Positions 1 through 5,946 of a DNA stretch of 7,178 nucleotides are shown here, in pieces. Location of the stretch: NCBI GenBank assembly GCA_938073925.1, contig CALJGH010000066.1:1-7178 (forward strand), in the 5' to 3' direction. Source of the DNA: an uncultured Nitrospinaceae bacterium. GTDB taxonomy: Bacteria > Nitrospinota > Nitrospinia > Nitrospinales > VA-1. Below the pieces are notes generated by a model. It was given only the letters and a program-made list of their open reading frames with translations, did not search any database and was not told the DNA's origin. Position numbers and translations under genes: made by a program. Positions within the stretch are counted from its first letter, which is position 1; every line of letters begins with the position of its first letter.

Positions 1-84
1 CGGGGCAACATTTGCTGCAAATGCAGAAGCTACTAGGCAAAATGAAGCAACGGTAACAAATAAAACGATAGCGAGTTTTTTCAT
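1..84 (-). CDS. N-terminal fragment of an exported protein (signal peptide)
   Basis: Reading the minus strand from the ATG at 84-82 gives 28 codons that run off the left edge. The peptide starts MKK, followed by a hydrophobic stretch (residues 4-20) and then SAFAANVAP. This is a textbook Sec signal peptide: positive N-region, hydrophobic core, and an A-F-A motif predicting cleavage after residue 23. The single Cys (residue 16) is not in a lipobox, so a lipoprotein is unlikely. The product would therefore be periplasmic or otherwise exported. Too little of the mature protein is present to suggest a function. The start is well supported by a G-rich ribosome binding site six bases upstream. It is transcribed away from the rest of the window. 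Confidence 0.85.
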   Translation of the reverse strand, partial: MKKLAIVLFVTVASFCLVASAFAANVAP

Positions 85-90
85 TGTAAA

Positions 91-98
91 TCCCCCTT
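91..98 (-). promoter_or_regulatory. Ribosome binding site of the left-edge exported protein
   Basis: On the minus strand the sequence AAGGGGGA lies six bases before the ATG at 84. It is the strongest purine-rich Shine-Dalgarno match in the window and fixes the start of the exported protein. Confidence 0.75.
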
Positions 99-141
99 AT
101 CCTAGTTAACAAAAGTTCAACTACAAACATTTTAAAAAAAA

Positions 142-170
142 ATTTCATCTCCCTGTAGTGAACATCTCAA
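142..170 (-). promoter_or_regulatory. Possible sigma-70-type promoter for the left-edge gene
   Basis: On the minus strand TTGAGA (170-165, five of six to the -35 consensus) is followed after exactly 17 bases by TGAAAT (147-142, four of six to the -10 consensus). Just downstream is a run of T then A residues (about 130-145). Initiation here would give a 5' leader of roughly 50 bases before the ATG at 84. This is a match by eye only; in A+T-rich DNA such matches arise by chance. Confidence 0.35.
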
Positions 171-184
171 AGAACCACTTGCCT

Positions 185-208
185 TTACCTCCCAGCGACT
201 GAAGGTAA
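185..208. repeat. Imperfect hairpin in the intergenic region
   Basis: TTACCT (185-190) pairs with AGGTAA (203-208). Inside it CAG (193-195) can pair with CTG (199-201) around a CGA loop, leaving a small asymmetric bulge. No T-run follows on either strand, so it is not a standard terminator. It could be a structured RNA element or a protein site, or chance. Confidence 0.35.
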
Positions 209-235
209 TGCGACTTAAAAAGCCGACTCAAGTAC

Positions 236-249
236 TAGGAATATTCCTA
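236..249. repeat. 14-bp perfect palindrome
   Basis: TAGGAATATTCCTA reads the same on both strands. A half-copy, TAGGAATA, recurs at 290-297, and both are preceded by a similar AAGTA sequence. A dyad with a spaced half-site can be an operator for a dimeric repressor, but no regulator is encoded here and the region is A+T-rich, so function is a guess. Confidence 0.4.
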
Positions 250-418
250 TTACAAGTAGGCATTAAACCTCATATGGGCAAAGTATACTTAGGAATAAAT
301 ACATGTCAACGATTATTTGGAGGGATAACAGTAAATTATTGTAATTTAATAAGATATGATGATTTTATGACTATAAAAACATACTTAAAAACTCAGATAA
401 AAACCAATTATCTTACAA

Positions 419-445
419 TTTATATAGAAATTTATCCTATATAAA
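419..445. repeat. A+T-rich inverted repeat, 9-bp arms
   Basis: TTTATATAG (419-427) and CTATATAAA (437-445) are exact reverse complements separated by nine bases. It lies about 50 bases beyond the stop of the UGP gene. The arms hold only one G:C pair and no T-run follows, so it would be a weak terminator at best. Confidence 0.35.
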
Positions 446-493
446 ATTTAAGCATAATTCCGAACTATTAAAGTGATAACGTGCTAACCATAA

Positions 494-1837
494 TCAGCAT
501 TCAATGCTTTCATTTTCTATTTCCCTTCCACTCTCTATAATAATCGATTGGCTTTTGCCATTTAACGCCACCTGCCCCTTCAAAGATGCAGTGCCTTCAA
601 AGCGAACTTGACCGAAAATATCTAACGCCTCCAACTCCAACAAATCGGGTATTATCGGGAAACATTTTTGAAAAGCTTCCACCTGCTGGAGAGTATCTCC
701 AAAACTTATTACTGGCAGGGACAATATCTTCCTTTCTTTATTTCGAACAAGTCTTCCCTCATCCAGATTAAAAATATTAGATTGCACCAGAAAAAGATCT
801 TCAGTTTTCTTTACAGGCATAAAACGGTCGCGCGAAACGCATAATCCTACCGCACCCGCAAAACAATCCAGAGCCGAGCCAATAGCCGTTTCCAATTGCA
901 GAACTGGTTTTTCTTGAATCGTTTTTCGATTAACAATCACATTCAAATTTAGCGGACCTTCTTGCATTTTTTCTTCAAGGGATACCAAGTTTATCCAAAT
1001 ATTATTGGTATTAAAAACCGAAAACTTTTCCTGACTACAAAACTCATCCACATGCTCATCAGGCACCTGAGCAATCTCAAGCAACTTTAGCCTGTCTTCA
1101 TCCTTGTACAAAGTTCCTCCTTTAACATCTGCCGGAGTTTTAGGAGTCACCTCAATTAAAAAAGGTACCTTTTTCTCAATCATATAGTTGAGAATTTTGG
1201 AGTCCGCAACAGCCCCTAGGTTATCGGCATTTGACATGAACAGGATATCTTTTCCCTGTTCGATCAAGCGTCGTAATATACCTTGCTGTTCCATACAATT
1301 ATAAAAATCGCCATGACCTGGAGGATACCAGCCATATTCGTCCGGGCTCAGAGGCAAAAACGATTTGGCATCGACCCGGGGAAACATATTTTGTTTGAAA
1401 GTTGTAACAGGCACATCACAGGCATCAAGAAACGCAGCCGTTTCTTTATCCGTATAAAAACTATTCATCAACAACAAAGGGATATCTTTATTCCATTTGG
1501 CATTTAATTGACGTACTTGCTCGACAATCAAGTCCATGAAAGTTTTTTCACCCTTCACTTTTATAAGAGACTTCGGACCAGCACAACCCATGCTAGTCCC
1601 CAACCCGCCATTCAATTTACCTATAACGAGTCGGGAATAGCTATCATCGGAGGATGGCTCTTCCAGAGAATTGTAGTCCACCAAGTCATCTGGAGAATGG
1701 ATAGACGACCAATCCTTAATTTTAGAAGACCTGCCTTGAACATGCTCCAGCATCTGCAAAAACTGCTCGCACTGTGGCCCAGTAAGCCAGCGATTTAAAA
1801 TTTTTTCTATTTCTTTTTTAGATTGCAATATCCTCAA
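494..1837 (-). CDS. UTP-glucose-1-phosphate uridylyltransferase, eukaryotic UGP type
   Basis: The 447-residue protein would make UDP-glucose and pyrophosphate from UTP and glucose-1-phosphate in the cytoplasm, supplying glucosyl units for LPS, exopolysaccharide or trehalose/glycogen pathways. It belongs to the UDPGP family (UGP2-like), not the GalU family usual in bacteria. Visible motifs are the nucleotide-binding loop LNGGLGTSMGCAGPKS (75-90), GHGD (174-177), SNADNLGA (202-209), PKTPADVKGGTL (232-243), FNTNNIW (275-281), QLETAIGSA (314-322) and MPVKKTEDL (340-348), whose lysine corresponds to the phosphate-contacting lysine of the family. The C-terminal part (about 400-435) resembles the family's beta-helix tail. 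Length is slightly below eukaryotic enzymes. The apparent start is TTG at 1837, since an in-frame TGA lies three codons upstream; the TTG at codon 4 is an alternative, and neither has a strong ribosome binding site. It is divergent from gene A. The enzyme class is secure; preference for glucose-1-phosphate over related sugars is inferred. Confidence 0.93.
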   Translation of the reverse strand: MRILQSKKEIEKILNRWLTGPQCEQFLQMLEHVQGRSSKIKDWSSIHSPDDLVDYNSLEEPSSDDSYSRLVIGKLNGGLGTSMGCAGPKSLIKVKGEKTFMDLIVEQVRQLNAKWNKDIPLLLMNSFYTDKETAAFLDACDVPVTTFKQNMFPRVDAKSFLPLSPDEYGWYPPGHGDFYNCMEQQGILRRLIEQGKDILFMSNADNLGAVADSKILNYMIEKKVPFLIEVTPKTPADVKGGTLYKDEDRLKLLEIAQVPDEHVDEFCSQEKFSVFNTNNIWINLVSLEEKMQEGPLNLNVIVNRKTIQEKPVLQLETAIGSALDCFAGAVGLCVSRDRFMPVKKTEDLFLVQSNIFNLDEGRLVRNKERKILSLPVISFGDTLQQVEAFQKCFPIIPDLLELEALDIFGQVRFEGTASLKGQVALNGKSQSIIIESGREIENESIEC

Positions 1838-1908
1838 TTCCCATCAAAGGTTTTTATGATAAAATTCATTCCTACTGAATCGCCCCAAACTAGAGGCAAG
1901 CATTTAGA
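1838..1908. promoter_or_regulatory. Divergent intergenic region between UGP and gene A
   Basis: These 71 bases must hold the leaders of two divergent genes. On the plus strand a -10-like TATGAT lies at 1855-1860 without a matching -35. On the minus strand I see no well-spaced promoter pair. The only purine-rich site before gene A is TAGAGG (1891-1896), 12 bases from the ATG, which is further than usual. Promoter assignment here is therefore open. Confidence 0.3.
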
Positions 1909-2502
1909 ATGTTGATCTTCAAAAAAAATATCTACGAGCCTACGTCTCATCCAGAAAACAACGTTAATAAGGGTTTGGACCCATATGATTTCATCTTCCA
2001 CTCCCTTATGACAGACCGTGAAATCTTTTTCGGACTCAATCAATTACCCGAAAGCGAAGGACTGGAAAGATTTAAGACATTATTCCCACATGCCTCTCTT
2101 TTCGGGAATATCTCCCTACTCAATGACTTTTCCCGACGATTGTTCGAAGGCCTGATAGACCGAACTATGTGGCATACCCTGAACGCCTATCATCTAACCT
2201 ATATTTTCGATAGCTTGCATGGCACTTATGAGGACTATAGCTATTCAGAACCTCAACAACGCATGGAAATATTCCCGGAGCTAGATGGTGCCGGCATAGA
2301 CTTCGATGACTTCCTTGACAATTATTTTTTTGGCACCCCATTTTTGATGAATGCAGAGCGATTCAACAATATGGACTCTGAGGAAAAAAAGAGTTTGAAG
2401 CTAACCGATCCCTGCCTTTTTGGTGTCATAAATCAATTGATACCCGCTGAAGAAGAATCCAGACTACAAACACCAACTGAAACGCCCTATCTAGAAAAAT
2501 AA
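1909..2502 (+). CDS. Unrecognised protein A, paralogue of protein B
   Basis: I do not recognise the family of this 197-residue protein. There is no signal peptide, no membrane segment and no known nucleotide- or metal-binding motif, so it is probably a soluble cytoplasmic protein. It is rich in aromatic residues (about 15% F, Y and W by hand count) and in acidic residues. It is clearly related to the protein at 3179-3799: the N-terminus MLIFKKNIYEP matches in 9 of 11 positions, and residues 23-183 align with residues 31-191 of B without gaps, with 51 identities. Shared blocks are FPHA (59-62), W-x3-NAYH (88-95), PEL-x6-DF (123-132), NYF (138-140), RFNNM (151-155) and LFGVIN-x-LIP (170-179). 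The variable parts are residues 12-22 and the C-terminal tail after 183. It is divergent from UGP and converges on gpx across 10 bp. That the gene is real rests on the paralogy; no function is proposed. Confidence 0.85.
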   Translation: MLIFKKNIYEPTSHPENNVNKGLDPYDFIFHSLMTDREIFFGLNQLPESEGLERFKTLFPHASLFGNISLLNDFSRRLFEGLIDRTMWHTLNAYHLTYIFDSLHGTYEDYSYSEPQQRMEIFPELDGAGIDFDDFLDNYFFGTPFLMNAERFNNMDSEEKKSLKLTDPCLFGVINQLIPAEEESRLQTPTETPYLEK

Positions 2503-2512
2503 AAACATACCT

Positions 2513-3085
2513 CTATTTTTTAAGCTCTTCCTCTAAACGATTTATCAGTAAAGAAGAATCAGGTTCTATCTCGCTTGAATATCTAGCCACAGGAAAACCT
2601 TCTCTATTGATCAAAAATTTGTGAAAATTCCATTTCACTTCATTCGCTTTCGGTGTCGTGTCACCTCGGATTCTTAATAAGAATCTAGTTACGCATTGCA
2701 TTAAAAAAGTTTTTAGCCCTGTCTTGCCCACCGGAGTCAAATCGCATTCCTGCAGGTATTTATAGAGCGGTGATTGTTTAGGGCCAAGCAACTTGATTTT
2801 GCTAAAAAGGCTAAAAGATACAGCAAATTTTGTAATGCAAAAATTCTCAATTTCTTTGTCACCTCCGGGTTCCTGCTGACCAAAATCGTTACTTGGAAAA
2901 GCAAGGATACGGAAACCTTTATCTTTATATTTTTCGTAAAGCTCTTGCAGACCTGAATATTGTCGAGTAAAACCACATTCTGAAGCCACATTCACGATGA
3001 GCAACACTTTTCCCTCAAATCGTGAGAGGGCTTGCTCTTCTCCAAAAATGGTTTTAACATTGATATGGTAAAGGGATTGTTTCAA
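2513..3085 (-). CDS. gpx: Glutathione peroxidase family thiol peroxidase (Cys type)
   Basis: This 190-residue protein reduces hydrogen peroxide or organic hydroperoxides. Bacterial Cys-type members usually draw electrons from thioredoxin rather than glutathione. The peroxidatic residue is C37 in NVASECGFTRQYSGL (32-46), encoded by TGT and not a selenocysteine codon. The other members of the catalytic tetrad are visible: Q71 in GQQEPG, and W152-N153 in KWNFHKFL. C83 in ENFC is at the usual position of the resolving cysteine of two-Cys members. About 25 extra residues between the SPLYKYL segment (105-111) and WNF resemble the insertion of the BtuE subgroup and explain the length. No signal peptide is seen, so it is cytoplasmic. 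The start appears to be TTG at 3085: it fits the family's N-terminus, no ATG lies in frame upstream before a stop, and no clear ribosome binding site precedes it. It converges on gene A and diverges from gene B. Confidence 0.93.
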   Translation of the reverse strand: MKQSLYHINVKTIFGEEQALSRFEGKVLLIVNVASECGFTRQYSGLQELYEKYKDKGFRILAFPSNDFGQQEPGGDKEIENFCITKFAVSFSLFSKIKLLGPKQSPLYKYLQECDLTPVGKTGLKTFLMQCVTRFLLRIRGDTTPKANEVKWNFHKFLINREGFPVARYSSEIEPDSSLLINRLEEELKK

Positions 3086-3119
3086 GAGGTGCTTGCCAGA
3101 TAGTTTATTATTGAGGACT

Positions 3120-3148
3120 ATTGTAACTGTTTTTGTAGGCTTTTGAAA
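3120..3148 (-). promoter_or_regulatory. Possible promoter of gpx
   Basis: On the minus strand a TTTCAA element (3148-3143) is followed after 17 bases by TACAAT (3125-3120), a five-of-six match to the -10 consensus. Transcription would begin about 30 bases before the gpx TTG. The -35 match is poor (three of six). Confidence 0.35.
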
Positions 3149-3149
3149 T
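3121..3149 (+). promoter_or_regulatory. Possible promoter of gene B
   Basis: On the plus strand TTGTAA (3121-3126) and TGAAAT (3144-3149) are spaced by 17 bases, each four of six to consensus. It would occupy almost exactly the same bases as the candidate gpx promoter on the other strand, so the two could not be bound by polymerase at the same time. Confidence 0.3.
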
Positions 3150-3178
3150 AAATCACCTCATTTGGAGTAAGGGCGAAT

Positions 3179-3799
3179 ATGCTTATTTTGAAGAATAATA
3201 TTTACGAGCCTTATAATTTAAACAAACCAAATGTTAGTGTCACACCTGACGCAGATTACAACCAGCGATTTGACCCTCGCCGGTTTATTGAAGTCGCTTT
3301 GACGGAAGAGAAAGAGATTCTGTCCTTTATCGAGCGACAACCTCAACCCTATTGGCGAGAAGACCTGTTGCAATTCTACCCACATGCTGGAAAAGCAAAC
3401 TCCCTGACTTATTTAAAAGAAATTCGTCAAATTTTAAAAACAGGACTAAAAAAATCTTCAATCTGGCAGTATATGAATTCCTATCACTTTTCTTTTCTTT
3501 ATGATGTTCTCGTTCGCTTCGCTTTTAATTATAATCATGACAACGACGAAGAAAGATTAAATTGCCTTCCTGAAATGGAAGCACGACCCATCTATTTTGA
3601 AAATTTCATCAGCAATTATTTTTACGACAGAGACTTTATGATGGACGAAAACCATTTCAACTCCCTGACCCATGAGCAAAAATATCCTCTCGGTTACGAT
3701 CGCCCTAGCCTGTTCGGTGTCATCAATGGACTTATACCTACCCGCGAGGAAATGTCTCTTAAAGAATCCAAAGACTATCCCTATTCCATTTACGTTTAG
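3179..3799 (+). CDS. Unrecognised protein B, paralogue of protein A
   Basis: This 206-residue protein is the second copy of the unnamed family seen at 1909-2502. It starts MLILKNNIYEP, then has a variable segment eight residues longer than in A (12-30), then the shared core: DP-x2-FI (32-37), YPHA (67-70), W-x3-NSYH (96-103), D109, PEM-x6-F (131-140), NYF (146-148), HFNSL (159-163) and LFGVIN-x-LIP (178-187). The C-terminal tail is unrelated to that of A. It lacks a signal peptide, membrane helices or recognisable catalytic motifs, and is about 16% aromatic. The start is good: GGAG (3164-3167) and AAGGG (3169-3173) precede the ATG, the latter by five bases. Only 41 bp separate its TAG from nnr, with no terminator visible, so co-transcription with the downstream genes is likely. 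Synonymous positions have diverged widely from A, so the duplication is old. Function unknown. Confidence 0.87.
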   Translation: MLILKNNIYEPYNLNKPNVSVTPDADYNQRFDPRRFIEVALTEEKEILSFIERQPQPYWREDLLQFYPHAGKANSLTYLKEIRQILKTGLKKSSIWQYMNSYHFSFLYDVLVRFAFNYNHDNDEERLNCLPEMEARPIYFENFISNYFYDRDFMMDENHFNSLTHEQKYPLGYDRPSLFGVINGLIPTREEMSLKESKDYPYSIYV

Positions 3800-3828
3800 G
3801 TAGAATAGATTGTAAGAACCTTTAAACT

Positions 3829-3835
3829 AGGAGAG
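3829..3835 (+). promoter_or_regulatory. Ribosome binding site of nnr, supporting a TTG start
   Basis: AGGAGAG ends five bases before the TTG at 3841, a near-ideal Shine-Dalgarno placement. A second TTG follows directly at 3844 and could also be used. No ATG is in a comparable position, so a TTG start is well supported here. Confidence 0.7.
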
Positions 3836-3840
3836 TCTCG

Positions 3841-5388
3841 TTGTTGACTGTAGTCACAGCCAAACAAATGCAGGCCATCGATCGATGGACAATTGACAAA
3901 CTGGGGATACCCGGCGCTGTCTTAATGGAAAATGCCGGCGGAGCAATTTTCAGGCAATTGCAAAACGTCATTGCTGACCTATCTGCAAAAAAAGTTATTA
4001 TTTTCTGCGGCAAAGGAAATAATGGGGGAGATGGATTTGTAATCGCTCGACACCTTTTTCAACTGGGAGCAAACGTAACAGTTCTGCTTGCTGGAAAACT
4101 TGCAGACTTAAAAGACAATGCAAAAACCAATGCCCTTTCGGCGCAAAACCTGAATATACCTATACAAGAGCTGAGTTCTGAAAACATTAATAACTTTGAC
4201 CACAAGCTGCGTCATTACGATATCATCGTAGATGCCTTATTCGGAACAGGTTTGTCCAAGCCTTTAACAGGCCATATGGAAACAGTTATAAATAAAATCA
4301 ACCAGTATGGAAAGTTTACGGTATCGGTGGATATCAATTCCGGGATAGATGCGGACTCCGGATTATTGATCGGCCCACATGTATTATCTGACTTAACTTT
4401 TGCCCTGGCCTCCATAAAAAAAAGTCACCTGCTTCATCCCGCAGCTGGAGCGATGAAGAAAGTAGAGCTATTGGACATAGGCATTCCTCAAGAATCCTAT
4501 AGCGAACAAAATATCCAGTCCCACCTTGTCGAAGAAAAAGATATAAAAAGTATTTTCCAGTCACGCTCGCCTGATTCACATAAAGGAAGTTACGGTCATG
4601 TTTTGGTATTGGCAGGATCGACCGGTAAGAGTGGTGCTGCGGCACTGACGGCCCTTGCTGCTTTAAGATCAGGTTGCGGGTTATGCACTCTCGCCTTACC
4701 TGAAACATGCCAAAAAGCTTTCGAATTGCATCCTATGGAAGTGATGACCGTTCCTCTGCCTCAAACGCAGTCGGGTGCGTTGTCGTTAAAAGCAAAAGAT
4801 CCCATATTAAAACTACTGGAAGGAAAGTCTGCCGTTGCCATGGGTCCCGGCCTGACAACCGACCCCGAGACGGTAAGCTTGATCGGTGAACTTTTGCCCT
4901 CTATCGATTGCCCCTTGATTCTGGATGCCGATGCTATCAACGCATTTGAAAATAATATCGATTGGCTGGGCAAATTGAAAAACGCTATTCTCACCCCCCA
5001 CCCTAAAGAAATGTCGAGGTTAATCGGATTATCTACTCAGGAAATACAAAAAAATAGAATGCATGTGACCACAGAATTCGCTCAAAAAAATTCGACCCTA
5101 CTCCTGTTAAAAGGAGCTCCGAGTCTTATTGGTACCCCTGACGGATATATATATATCAACCCCACCGGCAATCCCGGTATGGCCACAGGGGGGGCGGGGG
5201 ATGTTTTAACAGGAATCATCGCGGGTTTAGCGGCGCAAAACATTACCCTTCAAAATGCTGCCATAGCAGGAGCCTATATTCATGGCCATTCCGGAGACCT
5301 GTTTTCCGAAAAAGAAACTCAAACCAGCTTGATTGCCGGCGACCTGTTAAGATGTCTGCCTGATGCCTTGAAACAGATATTGCCATGA
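3841..5388 (+). CDS. nnr: Bifunctional NAD(P)H-hydrate epimerase / ADP- or ATP-dependent dehydratase
   Basis: This 515-residue protein repairs NADH and NADPH that have been hydrated by heat or side reactions. The N-terminal YjeF_N domain (about 1-220) interconverts the R and S hydrates; the C-terminal ribokinase-like domain (about 235-512) dehydrates the S form using a nucleotide. Epimerase motifs are CGKGNNGGDG (56-65), DALFGTGL (131-138) and SVDINSG (162-168); the last is more often VDIPSG. Dehydratase motifs are HKGSYGHVLVLAGS (247-260), MGPG (334-337), LDADAIN (361-367), TPHPKEM (385-391) and NPTGNPGMATGGAGDVLTG (440-458), where D454 is the expected catalytic base. Length fits the fused bacterial form. 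The start is TTG with a strong AGGAGAG upstream. The stop codon overlaps the tsaE start by 4 bp; this nnr-tsaE adjacency is also found in Escherichia coli (yjeF-yjeE). Soluble, cytoplasmic. Whether ADP or ATP is used cannot be read from the sequence. Confidence 0.96.
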   Translation: MLTVVTAKQMQAIDRWTIDKLGIPGAVLMENAGGAIFRQLQNVIADLSAKKVIIFCGKGNNGGDGFVIARHLFQLGANVTVLLAGKLADLKDNAKTNALSAQNLNIPIQELSSENINNFDHKLRHYDIIVDALFGTGLSKPLTGHMETVINKINQYGKFTVSVDINSGIDADSGLLIGPHVLSDLTFALASIKKSHLLHPAAGAMKKVELLDIGIPQESYSEQNIQSHLVEEKDIKSIFQSRSPDSHKGSYGHVLVLAGSTGKSGAAALTALAALRSGCGLCTLALPETCQKAFELHPMEVMTVPLPQTQSGALSLKAKDPILKLLEGKSAVAMGPGLTTDPETVSLIGELLPSIDCPLILDADAINAFENNIDWLGKLKNAILTPHPKEMSRLIGLSTQEIQKNRMHVTTEFAQKNSTLLLLKGAPSLIGTPDGYIYINPTGNPGMATGGAGDVLTGIIAGLAAQNITLQNAAIAGAYIHGHSGDLFSEKETQTSLIAGDLLRCLPDALKQILP

Positions 5389-5870
5389 TAAAATCTATCA
5401 CCAACAATGCAGACGAAACCTTACAACTCGGAAAATCCCTTGGCTCCAAATTGATTGCAGGTGATCTTGTTTTACTTTTTGGCGATTTGGGTGCAGGTAA
5501 AACTTGTCTAACACAAGGAATTTGCCTCGGTGCCGGGTTAGATAAAAGCACCTATATTCGAAGTCCCACCTTCACTCTCATCAATGAATATCAAGGAGTG
5601 GTTCCCATCTTCCATATTGATCTTTATCGTCTCGAAACAGAAGAAGAGATTATGAATTTGGGTTTGGAGGAAATAATTTACAGTAAAGCAATTACCATCA
5701 TCGAATGGCCTGAAAAATTAATATCAAATAAGAAACCAAACAAATTTAAGTTTGGTATCGAGGAGCGCATTGAAATTTATATTTCCAGTAAAGGTGAAAA
5801 CGTGCGCGAATTCACCTTTACTCCCGTTCTCTTGAGTTCCCGAAAGCATCCCATTTTCCCTTTACATTAA
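5385..5870 (+). CDS. tsaE: tRNA threonylcarbamoyladenosine biosynthesis ATPase TsaE
   Basis: The 161-residue protein is the small P-loop ATPase that works with TsaB and TsaD to place the t6A modification next to the anticodon of ANN-decoding tRNAs. The Walker A loop is GDLGAGKT (33-40). Family signatures RSPTFTLINEY (59-69), HIDLYRL (77-83), LGLEE (92-96) and IIEWPEKL (105-112) are all present and in order. The tail after about 140 is slightly longer than usual and not conserved to my eye. The ATG overlaps the nnr stop (ATGA), and no ribosome binding site is evident, so translation is probably coupled to nnr. TsaB and TsaD are not in this window. Confidence 0.96.
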   Translation: MIKSITNNADETLQLGKSLGSKLIAGDLVLLFGDLGAGKTCLTQGICLGAGLDKSTYIRSPTFTLINEYQGVVPIFHIDLYRLETEEEIMNLGLEEIIYSKAITIIEWPEKLISNKKPNKFKFGIEERIEIYISSKGENVREFTFTPVLLSSRKHPIFPLH

Positions 5871-5879
5871 TCCTCCCCT

Positions 5880-5916
5880 ATGGCATTATCATTCCATGGT
5901 ATGCCATTTGCATACC
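5880..5916 (+). terminator. Overlapping hairpins after tsaE, possible weak terminator
   Basis: GGTATGC (5898-5904) and GCATACC (5910-5916) form a perfect 7-bp stem around a five-base CATTT loop, followed by TGCTTAATTCTTT, which is T-rich but not a clean U-tract. A second perfect pair, ATGGCAT (5880-5886) with ATGCCAT (5901-5907), shares bases 5901-5904 with the first stem, so the two cannot form together. The position, 10-46 bases after the tsaE stop, fits a weak or regulated terminator. Readthrough into lptC is quite possible. Confidence 0.4.
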
Positions 5917-5934
5917 TGCTTAATTCTTTAAAAA

Positions 5935-5946
5935 TTAACTAGTTAA
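5935..5946. repeat. 12-bp perfect palindrome abutting the lptC start
   Basis: TTAACTAGTTAA is self-complementary and its last three bases are an in-frame stop directly before the lptC ATG. It takes the place where a ribosome binding site would be expected. It may be an operator or chance in an A+T-rich leader. Confidence 0.4.

Larger units (their letters stand above)
85..493. other. Intergenic region of about 400 bp with inverted repeats, no convincing gene
   Basis: This gap lies between the start of the left-edge exported gene and the stop of the UGP gene. Nearest the left gene are its ribosome binding site and a candidate promoter. The rest is very A+T-rich. An open frame from 208 to 444 (plus, 78 codons) has no recognisable domain and only a poorly spaced AAGG before its ATG, and I do not regard it as a gene. 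I see three inverted repeats (185-208, 236-249, 419-445) and a partial direct repeat of TAGGAATA (236-243 and 290-297). I see no clear rho-independent terminator for the UGP gene that ends at 494. Confidence 0.6.

Noticed and set aside
85..115. TTGTAG and TAGGAT (minus strand) as a promoter for the left-edge gene
   Set aside because: The -10 would put the transcription start inside the ribosome binding site, leaving no usable leader.
208..444. Open frame of 78 codons on the plus strand
   Set aside because: No domain or signal, composition follows the A+T-rich DNA, and the only purine-rich sequence (AAGG) is too close to the ATG. No independent support for a gene.
1834..2043. Minus-strand open frame of 69 codons overlapping gene A and touching the UGP start
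   Set aside because: It lies opposite gene A, which is supported by its paralogue, and its translation resembles no known family. It ends at the UGP start by chance overlap of TTGA.
2495..2520. AAAAATA and TATTTTT arms at the A/gpx junction as a bidirectional terminator
   Set aside because: The stem has only A:T pairs with a 12-base loop, too weak for a rho-independent terminator.
2840..2850. Selenocysteine version of the peroxidase
   Set aside because: The peroxidatic residue is encoded by TGT at codon 37, and the frame contains no internal TGA.
5145..5159. Alternating TA run in nnr as a repeat tract
   Set aside because: It encodes the expected GYIYIN strand of the dehydratase domain and shows no sign of slippage.
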